DNA of 64,000 nt, taken from contig FMTG01000003.1 in assembly GCA_900099715.1 (NCBI GenBank), positions 124,001-188,000 on the forward strand. Reading direction: 5' to 3'. The position numbers and the translations under genes are program-made. How positions within the stretch are numbered: position 1 is the first letter of the stretch; every line of letters begins with the position of its first letter. The DNA comes from Ruminococcaceae bacterium YRB3002 (GTDB taxonomy: Bacteria; Bacillota; Clostridia; Saccharofermentanales; Saccharofermentanaceae). The notes beneath the pieces are model-generated. The model was given only the letters and a program-made list of their open reading frames with translations. It was not told the DNA's origin and searched no databases. This document shows, one piece after another, positions 43,175 to 53,009 of this stretch.

Positions 43175-45430
43175 CTAGTAATTCTCCTTAGCATAGACCA
43201 GATACCTTGAATAAAGTGCATCTGCCACCTCTTCAATACTCTTTCCCTGCGTGTAATACGTACTGACTTCATCCCTTGTGATCACCCACAAGCCCCAGTC
43301 ATAGACTTCGATTGTATCGCCCTGATCTGCAATCTCAAGATATCTCGATGCCATCTCATCAGTAAGCCTTATCTCTCGGGCTTTATCTGCTGAGTAGTCA
43401 TGTATCGTAAGCCTGCCATAGAGGGCTTTATTCTCATCACTGGCGTGATCCGGATCTTTGAGCGTATCGATCATCTCGAGCAGAACATCATGATCGACAG
43501 GGATCATGCCGGAGGAACATATCCTGCGCTGTGAATCGGGTGTCATTAAGGACGATATGAAATCGCAGCAGACATCGGCATGTTCCGTAGATGAGGACAC
43601 TGCCATCAGGCTCTGTGGTGCTATCATATGGACCGAACCGCCGGCAGAAGGATAACCAACAAACACAGGAGTGCCTCCGAATTCACTCATGAGACTGTAG
43701 TATGACTCGGGTGAGCTTATATTATAGTTGAAGAGGGAAGCGCTTCCGTCTCTCACATCAGTAGGCATCGGCGGCACATAGTTTGTGTACTCATAGTCCG
43801 GTTCACATCCTTCTTCAATCGCTTCTCTGACAACAGAAAGCACATTATCGTGTGTGAGGTTACCAGCCCGATACAAGGTGCAGAGATCTCTGCCCAGCGC
43901 ATTGAATACTATATCGGGGGAGAAGGAATTGCCGAATCTCTTCTGACCTTCAGGAATATCCGGCATAGAAGTAATATCGCAGTTGATGTCATAGACATCA
44001 TCCAGTCCGAAATAACCTCCAACAGTATATCCTGTGTATACCTGATACATCTTCCCGTCGGCCCTTACCATATCATCATAGATATGATCATTGCCGAGAT
44101 AAGGCTTAAGATCGAGCGCCATCCCGTTCTCGCCAAAATAGTTATAGTCAAAGAAGTTGCCATAGAATATATCAGGAGCCTCACCACTTGTGTAATTAGC
44201 CATCAGCTGCAGTTTTGTCATGTTCATACTCTCGGGTGTCGAGAAGGTGTATCGTGAAGAAAGATCATCAAACTTGATCAGATAATCATCCTGAGAGACG
44301 TTATAATAATAAGCTGCATTTTGAAGAGTCTTATCGTTCATTACGCCGGCACCCTGCACAGTGACCGGAGTTCTCCTGCCAAGATCTAGGGTCTCATCGG
44401 GAACGATAAGAGCGATCTCAGTAACACCAAGATCCTTGCCGGGATATGTGTACGGAATATAATAGTGAGTCTTGTCCAGGACTGAGATAAACGGCTCATC
44501 ATCATTGTCGTATGTCGGCGGGCAGATCAGCATATTGCTCTTATTTGCAAGCACCTCTGCCTTCTCATTTGCGACATCTATCTCCACTATATTATTGCCT
44601 CCATGCTGCTCTCCCATGGTACTCCTGTGATAATCGGCTCCATACACCATATCCGGCATAAATCCATTTGCAATTTCCCACGGCCTGATAAGCTGCTCTA
44701 TCGTTCCAGTCTCAAAATCCAGCGCACAATAATAATCAACTGAACTGTTCGCGTCAGGCTGTACATAAGCATAACAATAATACTTGCCTCCCTGCTCGAA
44801 AACCCCTTGCGCACTGTATTCGGGCAGATCATACGGTCCCATCTCTATCGGGATCTCATCAATGAGATTTAACCCGTTATCATATCTTGCAACCTTATCT
44901 CCCATACCAACGATGATACCTTCAGATGTCTTTCCTACACACACCGCACAGTCCGGTAATGCGGTATCAAATCTGTCAGTCTTCACTACATTTCCGTCAA
45001 AATCGAAGACAACATATCTACCGCCTTCACTTACTGTAATAAATGAATCATCATCCAGCGGACAAAGATCTCTCACGTAGAAGTCATCAGGTACAATGAG
45101 TTCATGCTGCTCTTCTATCTGTCCGTCATAATCACACACAAATAACGTATTCAGACTGGTCTCTTTACCGGCCTTCTCGTTATACTCCCAGCTGCCCGTA
45201 GTAACAAAATATGCTTTATCCCCGATGGCAAACGATGAAACACCAATCGAACGCACAGGGAGTGTTATCATCTTTGTTGAATAATACGTATTCTCATAGT
45301 CAGTATTGCCGGCGGTGAACTCTCTGTTATCCTGAGTATCTGTTCCATCAGTATTTTCCTTGCTGCATGAAGCCAGCGTGAACAGCATAGCCAATACAAC
45401 AGCAACCGATAGTACTTTAATTTCTTTCAT
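43175..45430 (-). CDS. propeller plus solute-binding lipoprotein 1
   Basis: 751 residues. Lipobox TLASC with Cys22. Residues about 60-350 look like a beta-propeller (repeated blades such as SFITVSEGGRYVVFDFDGNVV). Residues about 360-751 resemble family 1 extracellular solute-binding proteins (MTKLQLMANYTSGEAPDIFYGNFF, then HMIAPQSLMAVSSSTEHADVC). Such proteins feed MalF/MalG permeases, here 110 bp downstream; the extra propeller is unusual and could bind a glycan or peptide. Homologous to the proteins at 48456 and 50658. Transcribed from a promoter of the shared CGATACAT type. Confidence 0.85.
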   Translation of the reverse strand: MKEIKVLSVAVVLAMLFTLASCSKENTDGTDTQDNREFTAGNTDYENTYYSTKMITLPVRSIGVSSFAIGDKAYFVTTGSWEYNEKAGKETSLNTLFVCDYDGQIEEQHELIVPDDFYVRDLCPLDDDSFITVSEGGRYVVFDFDGNVVKTDRFDTALPDCAVCVGKTSEGIIVGMGDKVARYDNGLNLIDEIPIEMGPYDLPEYSAQGVFEQGGKYYCYAYVQPDANSSVDYYCALDFETGTIEQLIRPWEIANGFMPDMVYGADYHRSTMGEQHGGNNIVEIDVANEKAEVLANKSNMLICPPTYDNDDEPFISVLDKTHYYIPYTYPGKDLGVTEIALIVPDETLDLGRRTPVTVQGAGVMNDKTLQNAAYYYNVSQDDYLIKFDDLSSRYTFSTPESMNMTKLQLMANYTSGEAPDIFYGNFFDYNYFGENGMALDLKPYLGNDHIYDDMVRADGKMYQVYTGYTVGGYFGLDDVYDINCDITSMPDIPEGQKRFGNSFSPDIVFNALGRDLCTLYRAGNLTHDNVLSVVREAIEEGCEPDYEYTNYVPPMPTDVRDGSASLFNYNISSPESYYSLMSEFGGTPVFVGYPSAGGSVHMIAPQSLMAVSSSTEHADVCCDFISSLMTPDSQRRICSSGMIPVDHDVLLEMIDTLKDPDHASDENKALYGRLTIHDYSADKAREIRLTDEMASRYLEIADQGDTIEVYDWGLWVITRDEVSTYYTQGKSIEEVADALYSRYLVYAKENY

Positions 45431-45461
45431 GTCATCACATCCTTTCTTCCAAGATGTGTGA

Positions 45462-45494
45462 ATGGTAACAGACAGATGTATCGTTGATATATCG
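45462..45494 (-). promoter_or_regulatory. shared-type promoter of lipoprotein 1
   Basis: Minus strand: CGATATAT (45487-45494) and CGATACAT (45476-45483), an 11-bp direct repeat, followed by CTG, 5 nt and TACCAT (45462-45467) as -10. The site lies 44-64 bp before the ATG. The same arrangement precedes both response regulator genes and lipoprotein 2. Confidence 0.6.
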
Positions 45495-45503
45495 TTTACG
45501 GGC

Positions 45504-47075
45504 TCACATAAAGCATATTACCGCCACGAACTTATCCCCGTCAACCTTTATCTCCAGTTTATACTTCAGCATAGCAAGATCATTCTCTGCAATGGCCAGT
45601 CCAAGACCCGTTCCCCCACTCTGCCTTGATGCATTTCCCTTCACGAAAGGCTCTCTGAGTTTGCGGACATCATCAACCGGTTCTGCCATAACATTAGATA
45701 TCCTGATAGAGCCAGCGTCACACTCTATGATTACAGCAGTATTGTCCTTCGAATATATCACAGCGTTATTGATCAGATTACCAAGTGCCTGTCTGAACAG
45801 ATCCGGATCAGTATCCAGAACAGGAGAAGAAGATTCATCGAACACCACTTCAAGAGACTTGTTCGAGATCTGCTGTTCGTTCTCACTTATGATATCTCTT
45901 ATGATCTCAGCAGTATTCACTTCACGCCTGTTAATTGAAGCCAATGCAGTCTCTGAACGCGAGAACATCAGCATATCATTAACTATCCTGTTCATCTGCG
46001 ATGCCTTCTCACTGATCTTCGCTGCATAATGCTCACGGTTGTCTGAGTCAATACCGTTCTCGAGAAGCTCAGCATATGCAAGTATTGAGGCGATAGGAGT
46101 CTTCAGATCATGAGCCATGGCATTTGTAGTCTGGCGTCTGTATTCATATATCTCATACTTGCGCCTGTTGATGTTATATACAATAGTCGCAGGGATCAGA
46201 GCCAGGATGAGTGCACATAATACAAGCAAACCCTGCCCGATCTTTATGTACTGACCATACACTTCATTGTAACTCTTTGTCGCAAACCAGGTCTTCCTTG
46301 TTCCGATCGGAACATGATTATCATTCATTCCTCCTGACGTCTGCACCAGCTGATCCTCTTCGACCTCACCCTCATAACCCTCTATCATACCGAAAGCATA
46401 ATCCTGCCGGGAATCGAGGACACTAACAGTGTTCGCAATCTTAACTAAGTTATAACCTTCGATGTCTTCAGGATCAGGGGTTATCCTTATCTCCGGACCA
46501 AATCTCTCATCAGGTGTTATGATCTTAGCCAAAACCGGTATGAACGTGCAATTATCCGTATCCAAGTAAAACTCGTCACAGGCAAATCCTATAAAAGAGT
46601 GTGTTCTGAACCCTTCAAACACATCCTCAGAACGGTATTGATGTAAGTTGACCTCCGGCACATCAAAGTACTCAAGGTATTTACTGTCAGCAAGTTCAAG
46701 TGTATAGCTCTTATCGCCGGCCTTGAGATAGGTCAGAAGTGCTGAACGGCAGGCGTCAGAGATCTTCTCACAGTTGAAGTAAACCTCCGTGTACTGTTCC
46801 GTATCCGTATAATGCGAGAGCAGTGCTGCCTTGATATTAACAAGATCCTCTCTGGTAACATCTTCAGGACCCTTGTAAAGTGTTCTCTCCAGAATACTGT
46901 CAAGGTCTAACTCATATACTTTCTTCCAGTACATTACCCTGCTGTCATATTCAGACTCTTTCTTGGCATAGACAAGCAATCCGATGCAGACAGATAAGAT
47001 GAACATTATTACTGCAGATACTGCATAAGTGATAAGAAAACTTGGTTTCCTGATGATCTTCTTGCGAGTTGACAT
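45504..47075 (-). CDS. sensor histidine kinase 1
   Basis: 523 residues. Membrane helices at about 13-36 and 278-300 enclose a ~240-residue extracellular sensor. The phosphoacceptor is His322 in TTNAMAHDLKTPIAS; the ATP-binding domain shows the N box LGNLINNAVIYS and the G boxes QSGGTGLGLAI. Partner of the response regulator 1 bp upstream. It is clearly paralogous to the kinase at 55060, including the QTTNAMAHDLKTP block; the outside domains are much less alike. Confidence 0.95.
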   Translation of the reverse strand: MSTRKKIIRKPSFLITYAVSAVIMFILSVCIGLLVYAKKESEYDSRVMYWKKVYELDLDSILERTLYKGPEDVTREDLVNIKAALLSHYTDTEQYTEVYFNCEKISDACRSALLTYLKAGDKSYTLELADSKYLEYFDVPEVNLHQYRSEDVFEGFRTHSFIGFACDEFYLDTDNCTFIPVLAKIITPDERFGPEIRITPDPEDIEGYNLVKIANTVSVLDSRQDYAFGMIEGYEGEVEEDQLVQTSGGMNDNHVPIGTRKTWFATKSYNEVYGQYIKIGQGLLVLCALILALIPATIVYNINRRKYEIYEYRRQTTNAMAHDLKTPIASILAYAELLENGIDSDNREHYAAKISEKASQMNRIVNDMLMFSRSETALASINRREVNTAEIIRDIISENEQQISNKSLEVVFDESSSPVLDTDPDLFRQALGNLINNAVIYSKDNTAVIIECDAGSIRISNVMAEPVDDVRKLREPFVKGNASRQSGGTGLGLAIAENDLAMLKYKLEIKVDGDKFVAVICFM

Positions 47076-47076
47076 A

Positions 47077-47757
47077 TTATCCCTCCGTGATCTTATACCC
47101 TCTTCCGATCACCGTCCTGATCTGCTTTCCTGCATCGCCGAGTTCAGAACGCAGCCTGCTTATGGTAATGTCAACGATCCTGTCGTTCACATCAAGATTG
47201 TCTCCCCAGACTCTGTCAAGGATCCTCTGACGTGTCAGCACCGCATTTTTGTTCTCCTGCAGGAACAAAAGCAGATAGTACTCCTTAGACCTGATGTCGG
47301 TCTCTTTACCATTAACGGTGACCATCATAGTATGTCTGTTAAGTGCGACAGCCCCGCAAGATAAGATATCCTCTCCGTTCCTGCCCTTAGCGCGCTTCAA
47401 CAGGGCAAGACTCTTCGCATAGAGATGGCGGATCGAGAAGGGTTTGACAACATAATCATCGCATCCCGTCTCATATCCCTTCATTATCTCGCTCTCGGCA
47501 CCCAGCGCCGTCAGAAAGATGATTGGGCAGTCCCCCTTATTCCGCGCTGCCCTGCAGATATCAAAACCCGACGCACCGGGAAGCATTATGTCAAGGATCA
47601 TCAGATCAAAGTCTTCACTCATGACTTTGTTAATGGCATCATCACCATCAACGGAAGTCACGACCTCCCAGAGTCCTGCGCCCTGTTCATGCCAGAACAC
47701 ACAGATGGCCTCCAGAAGTTCAGGAGTATCTTCTACTATAAGGATCCTGTATGACAT
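47077..47757 (-). CDS. OmpR-family response regulator 1
   Basis: 226 residues. Receiver with Asp56 (MILDIMLPG) and Lys105 (VVKPF), then a winged-helix DNA-binding domain (LTRQRILDRVWGDNLDVNDRIVD, IRTVIGRGYKI). Its layout is residue-for-residue like that of the regulator at 56663 in the receiver. It is preceded by its own promoter of the shared type and followed by kinase 1, with a 1-bp gap. Confidence 0.95.
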   Translation of the reverse strand: MSYRILIVEDTPELLEAICVFWHEQGAGLWEVVTSVDGDDAINKVMSEDFDLMILDIMLPGASGFDICRAARNKGDCPIIFLTALGAESEIMKGYETGCDDYVVKPFSIRHLYAKSLALLKRAKGRNGEDILSCGAVALNRHTMMVTVNGKETDIRSKEYYLLLFLQENKNAVLTRQRILDRVWGDNLDVNDRIVDITISRLRSELGDAGKQIRTVIGRGYKITEG

Positions 47758-47786
47758 AACTCTGCCTCCTTTGAGCTTATGGCTGT

Positions 47787-47826
47787 ATCATACAGCAAAG
47801 ATGTATCACCAGTATTACACGTATCG
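47787..47826 (-). promoter_or_regulatory. shared-type promoter of response regulator 1
   Basis: Minus strand: CGATACGT (47819-47826), a degenerate middle, TGATACAT (47801-47808), CTT, 5 nt, then TATGAT (47787-47792) as -10. The repeats are 18 bp apart here instead of 11. Located 30-69 bp before the ATG. Confidence 0.55.
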
Positions 47827-47834
47827 ATAATCTG

Positions 47835-48248
47835 TTACCCCAGGTTAAGCTTATTCATTAACGCTTCCTGAAGCACCTGGGAGAAATTGATCTTCTCCTC
47901 CATCGCAGCCTCGTTCAGCCATTCAGGAATAGTCAGTGTCTTCTTCACAGCACGCTGACTGAATCTGATCCTGTAAGGCTGAGTATCACATACGATATAA
48001 GTGGCAAACTCCGTCTTACGCAATCTTATGTCCGGAATCGGAGTAGCTTCCGGTATCTCGAGATCCTTCTCCTCGTATTCGTTAAACAACACCTGAGCCA
48101 GAACATCCTCAGCCATGAGTATCCCCTGGGTAATATCTTCGCTTGATGTATAGCAGTCTTCAAGATCCGGAAAATAGATATAATATCCTCCCTTGCGTTC
48201 CTTCCTGAATACTGCAGGGAAAGTATATTTGCTGTTTGTTATTCTCAT
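47835..48248 (-). CDS. HicB-like antitoxin, no HicA seen
   Basis: 137 residues. The N-terminal half is the HicB RNase-H-like fold (YTFPAVFRKERKGGYYIYFPDLEDCYTSSEDI is spread over residues 8-40), and the C-terminal half is a short DNA-binding part of ribbon-helix-helix type (KKTLTIPEWLNEAAMEEKINFSQ). HicB normally neutralises the mRNA interferase HicA. No frame with HicA features is found in the 207 bp before it or behind it. A tandem repeat upstream may be its operator. Confidence 0.85.
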   Translation of the reverse strand: MRITNSKYTFPAVFRKERKGGYYIYFPDLEDCYTSSEDITQGILMAEDVLAQVLFNEYEEKDLEIPEATPIPDIRLRKTEFATYIVCDTQPYRIRFSQRAVKKTLTIPEWLNEAAMEEKINFSQVLQEALMNKLNLG

Positions 48249-48289
48249 AATAATATCCTCTTCTGAAAGTAATCACGATGACAGATTAA

Positions 48290-48307
48290 CACGTATTGCA
48301 CGTATTG
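48290..48307 (-). promoter_or_regulatory. tandem CACGTATTG repeat before hicB
   Basis: Two perfect copies of CACGTATTG lie back to back, 42-59 bp before the hicB ATG. Direct repeats suit a ribbon-helix-helix autorepressor. The motif ACGTATTG also resembles the ATGTATCG sites of the locus, so control by the response regulators is an alternative. Confidence 0.45.
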
Positions 48308-48455
48308 TAAAGAATTCAGGATTCAGTGTATTTATATTGCACCTATGCAGAATATGGTATGATCCTGTCAAAATCACCTCTCTGGTTTTCTTTAAGATTT
48401 CTTATGTCTATATTCACGATTCTCAAATAAGAACCGGTCTTCTTTGTAATTTACC

Positions 48456-50599
48456 TTATCTTTCATCCACCATAAGATTGATCCTGTTCTCCGCAATATC
48501 CGCAAATTCCTCAAAGCTCTTCTGGCCTTCAAGATAAGGCTGCAGTTCCTCATCCAGTATCTTAAGAACTGTTGTGTCAACATCGGGCACGATAACTGCA
48601 TCAGACACCTGCTCCAGGTAATGATCCACAACATCAGACGGCCATCCGTCCGGACCTGCAAGCGGGTTATCACGATCGTAATAATTGCGTTCGTTGATTA
48701 TTATCTCTCCCTTCATCCGGACGGCTTCCTCGGTTGAAGGATCCTGATAAAAGCAAATCCTGCTCTGTACTTCAGGAGTTGATAATGACCTGATAAAATC
48801 AGCACACGATTCCGGCGATGAACTGCATGAACATATTGCTATTCCTTCAGAATTGACAGACTCGGCGCTTGAACCATCAGCGGAAGGCAATCCAATTATA
48901 GAAAAGTCACTGCCGTATTTTCCATAATTGACTATAAACCCGGTAAGTCCGTTATACTCAGCCAGACTTATCACAGGTGATGTTGTTGAACCTGAGCCGT
49001 TCAGATTTTCGCTCAGTCCTGAGACAAATTCCGACAAAAGTCTGAACTCTTCACAATGAAGATCTACATGTCCGTTCTCATCAAAGAATGATTCAGCGGA
49101 ATATCTGAAGAGCGTGTTAAACGTGTCGATCCGTGTTCCCATCACATTGATGCCGTTATTTGCAGATTCAATAAGATCTTTGTACTCCCCGTAGGTAATC
49201 CCAATGGACGCAGGATTCTTAAGAAGGCTCATCCTAACGATAAGCCCGTTATAACTTCTGGCATAAGCATACCGGTACGTATTATCATCAGTCCTCATAA
49301 GGTATCTGTCATTACTTAGAAATGCATAATTGGAATTGAGCACCATCATATCGGGCGCATTACCTGATACGATATCCTCCGCCAGCTTATACGCCATATC
49401 CTGTGCATTTTTTCCGTACCTGAATACTCAGCCTGATACTTGGCCGTCATTACAATATAACCGTCATTGCTTCTCCGGTTGAATTCATTGATCGCCGGAT
49501 AAAGTCTGTATGGCCATTCATCTATAAATCCGAGTTCAAGAAGATCCTTACCTGCGTTAGGATTAGAATCCGCTTTAGTAAGGGTGATCAGAACCGGGGT
49601 TCCGTTTCCATATGTTATACCTGACCGTTCTGCCATCACTACTACCTGGTCATCATCACCATAGACCACACGGTAATTACAGGAATTATCATATTCGTTA
49701 TTTACGTACGAATCAGCAAAATCCATAACATCAGTGAACGCTTTAAGTTCAGGATCGTAGAACACGATACCCGCATTATCCACATCTTTCTCAACAGTGA
49801 AATACACGCCCATGTCAGGTATAAACTGTGCTCCGTAATAACCGTCCGGCAGGAGTTCGCAGTACGTATCCATCGTGTCAGGATCAAGAATACAGATATA
49901 ATCCTCACTCACATCATCTCTCTGAACACTTGCCTCATAGACTATCTTATCGTTAACTCCCATCATGCCCATAACAAATAACGAATCATAATCCTCTCCC
50001 GGATCAGGACTGTACGAGACACACCTGACACCATCGTCAATAACTATCACCTGTTCGGTGCCATAGGCATCAGAATTTGAGAAGAGATAGACATTCCTAT
50101 AACCGCATCTTGTAAGCATGCTTATCCCCGAGGAGATCTTCGTCGCCGCAGGGATATTGGGAACAACAGGGTTTACCAGAATGCCATTATCAAAGTCCGC
50201 CTTATAGATCAGATTAGAGTATGATCCGTTATCATCATTTCCATAAGTCACGGCATACGCCACACCGTTATCAAGCGATACATCCTCTATGCCCGTATAC
50301 TTCCCTGGATCTATCTCACCACACAGATCGCCATCATAATCATATCTTCTTAAGACAGTCGGCCTTTCCTGATCGGATGTATAGACAAGAACTATACAAT
50401 AATCCCCGTCGGCTGCCAGGACATCACATCCTCTCACTCCTGTCAGATCAGACATATCAAGGTCAGTAACAACTGCATCCCACCAGGGACCGTCATCAAC
50501 ATATCTCTTTTCTCTTACAGAACTACGGCCTGATCCACAAGACATGACTGACAGTGCCAGCAACGTAATGATCAGTATTAAAGAACATGACCTCCGCAT
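48456..50599 (-). pseudogene. propeller plus solute-binding lipoprotein 2, frameshifted
   Basis: Two frames make up one protein of about 714 residues. The first (50599 to about 49408) has a lipobox (SVMSC, Cys21), a propeller-like part and the start of the binding domain (ITLTKADSNPNAGKDLLELGF). The second (about 49408 to 48456) continues with AQDMAYKLAEDIVSGNAPDMM and ends in LQPYLEGQKSFEEFADIAEN, close to lipoprotein 3. The break is in a run of six A (49408-49413); seven would restore the frame. It may be a true mutation, slippage, phase variation or a sequencing error. A shared-type promoter precedes it. Confidence 0.8.
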
Positions 50600-50626
50600 A
50601 AGAATACCCCCATTATCATTGGAAGT

Positions 50627-50659
50627 ATTCTATCAGCAAGATGTATCGATAATATATTC
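50627..50659 (-). promoter_or_regulatory. shared-type promoter of lipoprotein 2
   Basis: Minus strand: GAATATAT (50652-50659, weak half), CGATACAT (50641-50648), CTT, 5 nt, TAGAAT (50627-50632) as -10. The two halves are 11 bp apart. Very like the promoter of response regulator 2, including the TGRTAGAATA segment. Confidence 0.6.
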
Positions 50660-53009
50660 ATCTTCTCTCGTCCAATACGATCTGGGAACGGCGGTTCATG
50701 ACTTCAATTGTCTCATCAAGGCTCTTGGAACCGTCAAAGAAAGCAGGAAGCTCCTCAGCAACTATGAGCTGGATCTGAGGATCAGAATTTATTGCCCTGT
50801 CCAGGGATTCAACAAGAGATGTATACCGTTCAACATCCGTACGGTCGGCTTTGATATAAGGTATTCCGGAAGTCCTGTAATCAGCACCGGGATTATTGGT
50901 AATATTATTGTCGCACTCCTGATTATAACCATCGATCATATTCATACATGCCATCTCGAAAACACTTCTGTTAATACAGTTGCATCCTCCATGTCCGGTC
51001 TCTCTTTCCCTTGCATCATTGAATATCATCTGACCTTCATCAGACAGAAGGAACCGTACAAAATCCCAGCACGCCTGTTTGTCCTGAGCAGATGATGCAA
51101 TAGCCACAGATGCACTGCACGTAATATCCGGTCCATGCTCAGTGTATCCGGGGAGACCGAGCAAGTGAACATCTCTGATATTCCAGCCCGCATAACCACA
51201 GTATTCAAGAATATCCCAAAGATTGGTGATATAGAACCTGTTAGCTGTATTGTCCGTCCATTTATCTTCAGGTCTGGGCTTGAGCTGATTATCCATAGCA
51301 TATTCAACAATATCTGTGAACTCCCTGTTGCCAAATTCAATGATCCCATCATCACTGATAAGATCTGCAAGGAATCCAACGATAAGAGAATTAACAAACT
51401 CATCTTTACCGCGGGCACCATTGAGCACCAGGTCTTCACCAGACATCTGATCTTTAACAAAGGCTCCATACTCCTCAACAGTAAACCCTGACTGATCTTC
51501 CTTTACTGCATCACTCACGGTCGCTATCAGATCAAGTTCAAATGAGAGAGGTATATTGTAGAGTTTGCCCTTATACTCTGATGCTCTCAGGACATTATCA
51601 AACAGTTTGTTCCTGTCAATACCATTATTCCCGTCGATGTAAGGATTAAGATCCTCCAGACAATCATCACGCATTAATGCAATTTCTCCTGTACTGTTGA
51701 GAAGAATATCAGGTCCGTCCCCGGCCTTAAGATCAACTAGCAATTTATCACCGACATCCTTTTCCGCATCAAAATAAAAAGTAGTACCCGTATCTCTGAC
51801 ATCTACATAATTGCCATAGAAATTCTTCAGATAGTATCTGTCATCAACAACGATGTAATTATCACTTTGGGACTCATTATAGCGCGCAACAAGTTCGGCA
51901 AAACCTGAACAGAAATCCTCACGTTCGGAAGCAACACGTATTATACGTGCATTGGCATGCGGATTGGATCCGGCCTTTGTTAAGATATGCACTTTCTTGA
52001 CTGTTTCATATGAATTAAAGTATGAATTATCTGTCTCTATTATTATATTATCTTCTGTCACATCTTTTATTACCATGCCCCTGTCGATCAACGGGATAGC
52101 AAAGTTCATCGAGGATGCGATCTTATCATATCTTTTTGCAGACAGATCGATTTTGTAGACAGCATTAACATCAAGCGCATATACACCGGAATCGCATGAA
52201 CTGAACCGTACATCCCGAAGAGTGTTCAGCCATGAATACGAAGAAGATACATCCTTTATGGTATCTGCTTCGTAATCCCACTCATAATAAGCCTGATTGT
52301 AGATCTCTGATCTGATTATCAGATACTTATGCTCATCCAATCTAATAAGAGGTTCCACTGATGTCAGCTCGGTATCATGAAGATATTCATACAGATCCAC
52401 TGTCTTAACCTGTTCTCCATCTTTCCAGACCTTATATACCGTTGTATTTGCAGACGGACCGCTTCTGAAGTATCTGTCGAATCTCAGTCCGTCGTAGGAA
52501 TCAGATCCTGCGAAATCATCGTTATCCGATGAATAATCATTATGGTTAAGTTCTACGCACTTATGTGCACTTCGGTCGATCATAACATCTCCGTCATAGA
52601 ACCTCAGAATGATCTCTCCATCCACGATCCTCGCATAATAGAAATATGAGACACCGGATCTCATCTGAGCGACATCATACGTATCCGTTATTTTTCCGTC
52701 AGAGTCATATCCGATAACCTTGGATATATACTGACCTTTCTCATTATCATGATCCTTGACTGCATAGTAATACTTTCCGTCAAGCTCACCAAGACAATAC
52801 GCCGCTCTGTAATCACTTCTCCCGGTATCGAATTCTTTACCCATTACAATTGTCTTGGTGTCGTACCACAAAGAACCATCCGGCACTGTATCCGGAAGTG
52901 TAACATCCTCATCCTTTCCACAGGCACCAAACACAAGGGGAACTATCATTATCACAGCCATTACGGCCGATAACACCCTTATTCTTTTATTCAATTTCAG
53001 TCTCTCCAT
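50658..53009 (-). CDS. propeller plus solute-binding lipoprotein 3
   Basis: 783 residues. Lipobox VFGAC with Cys30. A propeller-like N-terminal half is followed by ILTKAGSNPHANARIIRVA and a family 1 binding-protein domain (DLKAGDGPDILLNSTGEIALM, YIDGNNGIDRNKLFDNVLRAS, CSASVAIASSAQDKQACWDF). The end (ELPAFFDGSKSLDETIEVMNRR) is close to that of lipoprotein 2. The start overlaps the anti-sigma gene by 23 bp; a TTG six codons in, with GGAGAG in front, is an alternative start. Probably the main target gene of the sigma/anti-sigma pair. Confidence 0.85.
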   Translation of the reverse strand: MERLKLNKRIRVLSAVMAVIMIVPLVFGACGKDEDVTLPDTVPDGSLWYDTKTIVMGKEFDTGRSDYRAAYCLGELDGKYYYAVKDHDNEKGQYISKVIGYDSDGKITDTYDVAQMRSGVSYFYYARIVDGEIILRFYDGDVMIDRSAHKCVELNHNDYSSDNDDFAGSDSYDGLRFDRYFRSGPSANTTVYKVWKDGEQVKTVDLYEYLHDTELTSVEPLIRLDEHKYLIIRSEIYNQAYYEWDYEADTIKDVSSSYSWLNTLRDVRFSSCDSGVYALDVNAVYKIDLSAKRYDKIASSMNFAIPLIDRGMVIKDVTEDNIIIETDNSYFNSYETVKKVHILTKAGSNPHANARIIRVASEREDFCSGFAELVARYNESQSDNYIVVDDRYYLKNFYGNYVDVRDTGTTFYFDAEKDVGDKLLVDLKAGDGPDILLNSTGEIALMRDDCLEDLNPYIDGNNGIDRNKLFDNVLRASEYKGKLYNIPLSFELDLIATVSDAVKEDQSGFTVEEYGAFVKDQMSGEDLVLNGARGKDEFVNSLIVGFLADLISDDGIIEFGNREFTDIVEYAMDNQLKPRPEDKWTDNTANRFYITNLWDILEYCGYAGWNIRDVHLLGLPGYTEHGPDITCSASVAIASSAQDKQACWDFVRFLLSDEGQMIFNDARERETGHGGCNCINRSVFEMACMNMIDGYNQECDNNITNNPGADYRTSGIPYIKADRTDVERYTSLVESLDRAINSDPQIQLIVAEELPAFFDGSKSLDETIEVMNRRSQIVLDERR

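Noticed and set aside
48249-48455. HicA toxin gene before hicB
   Set aside because: No frame of 55-80 codons with HicA features was found on the coding strand.
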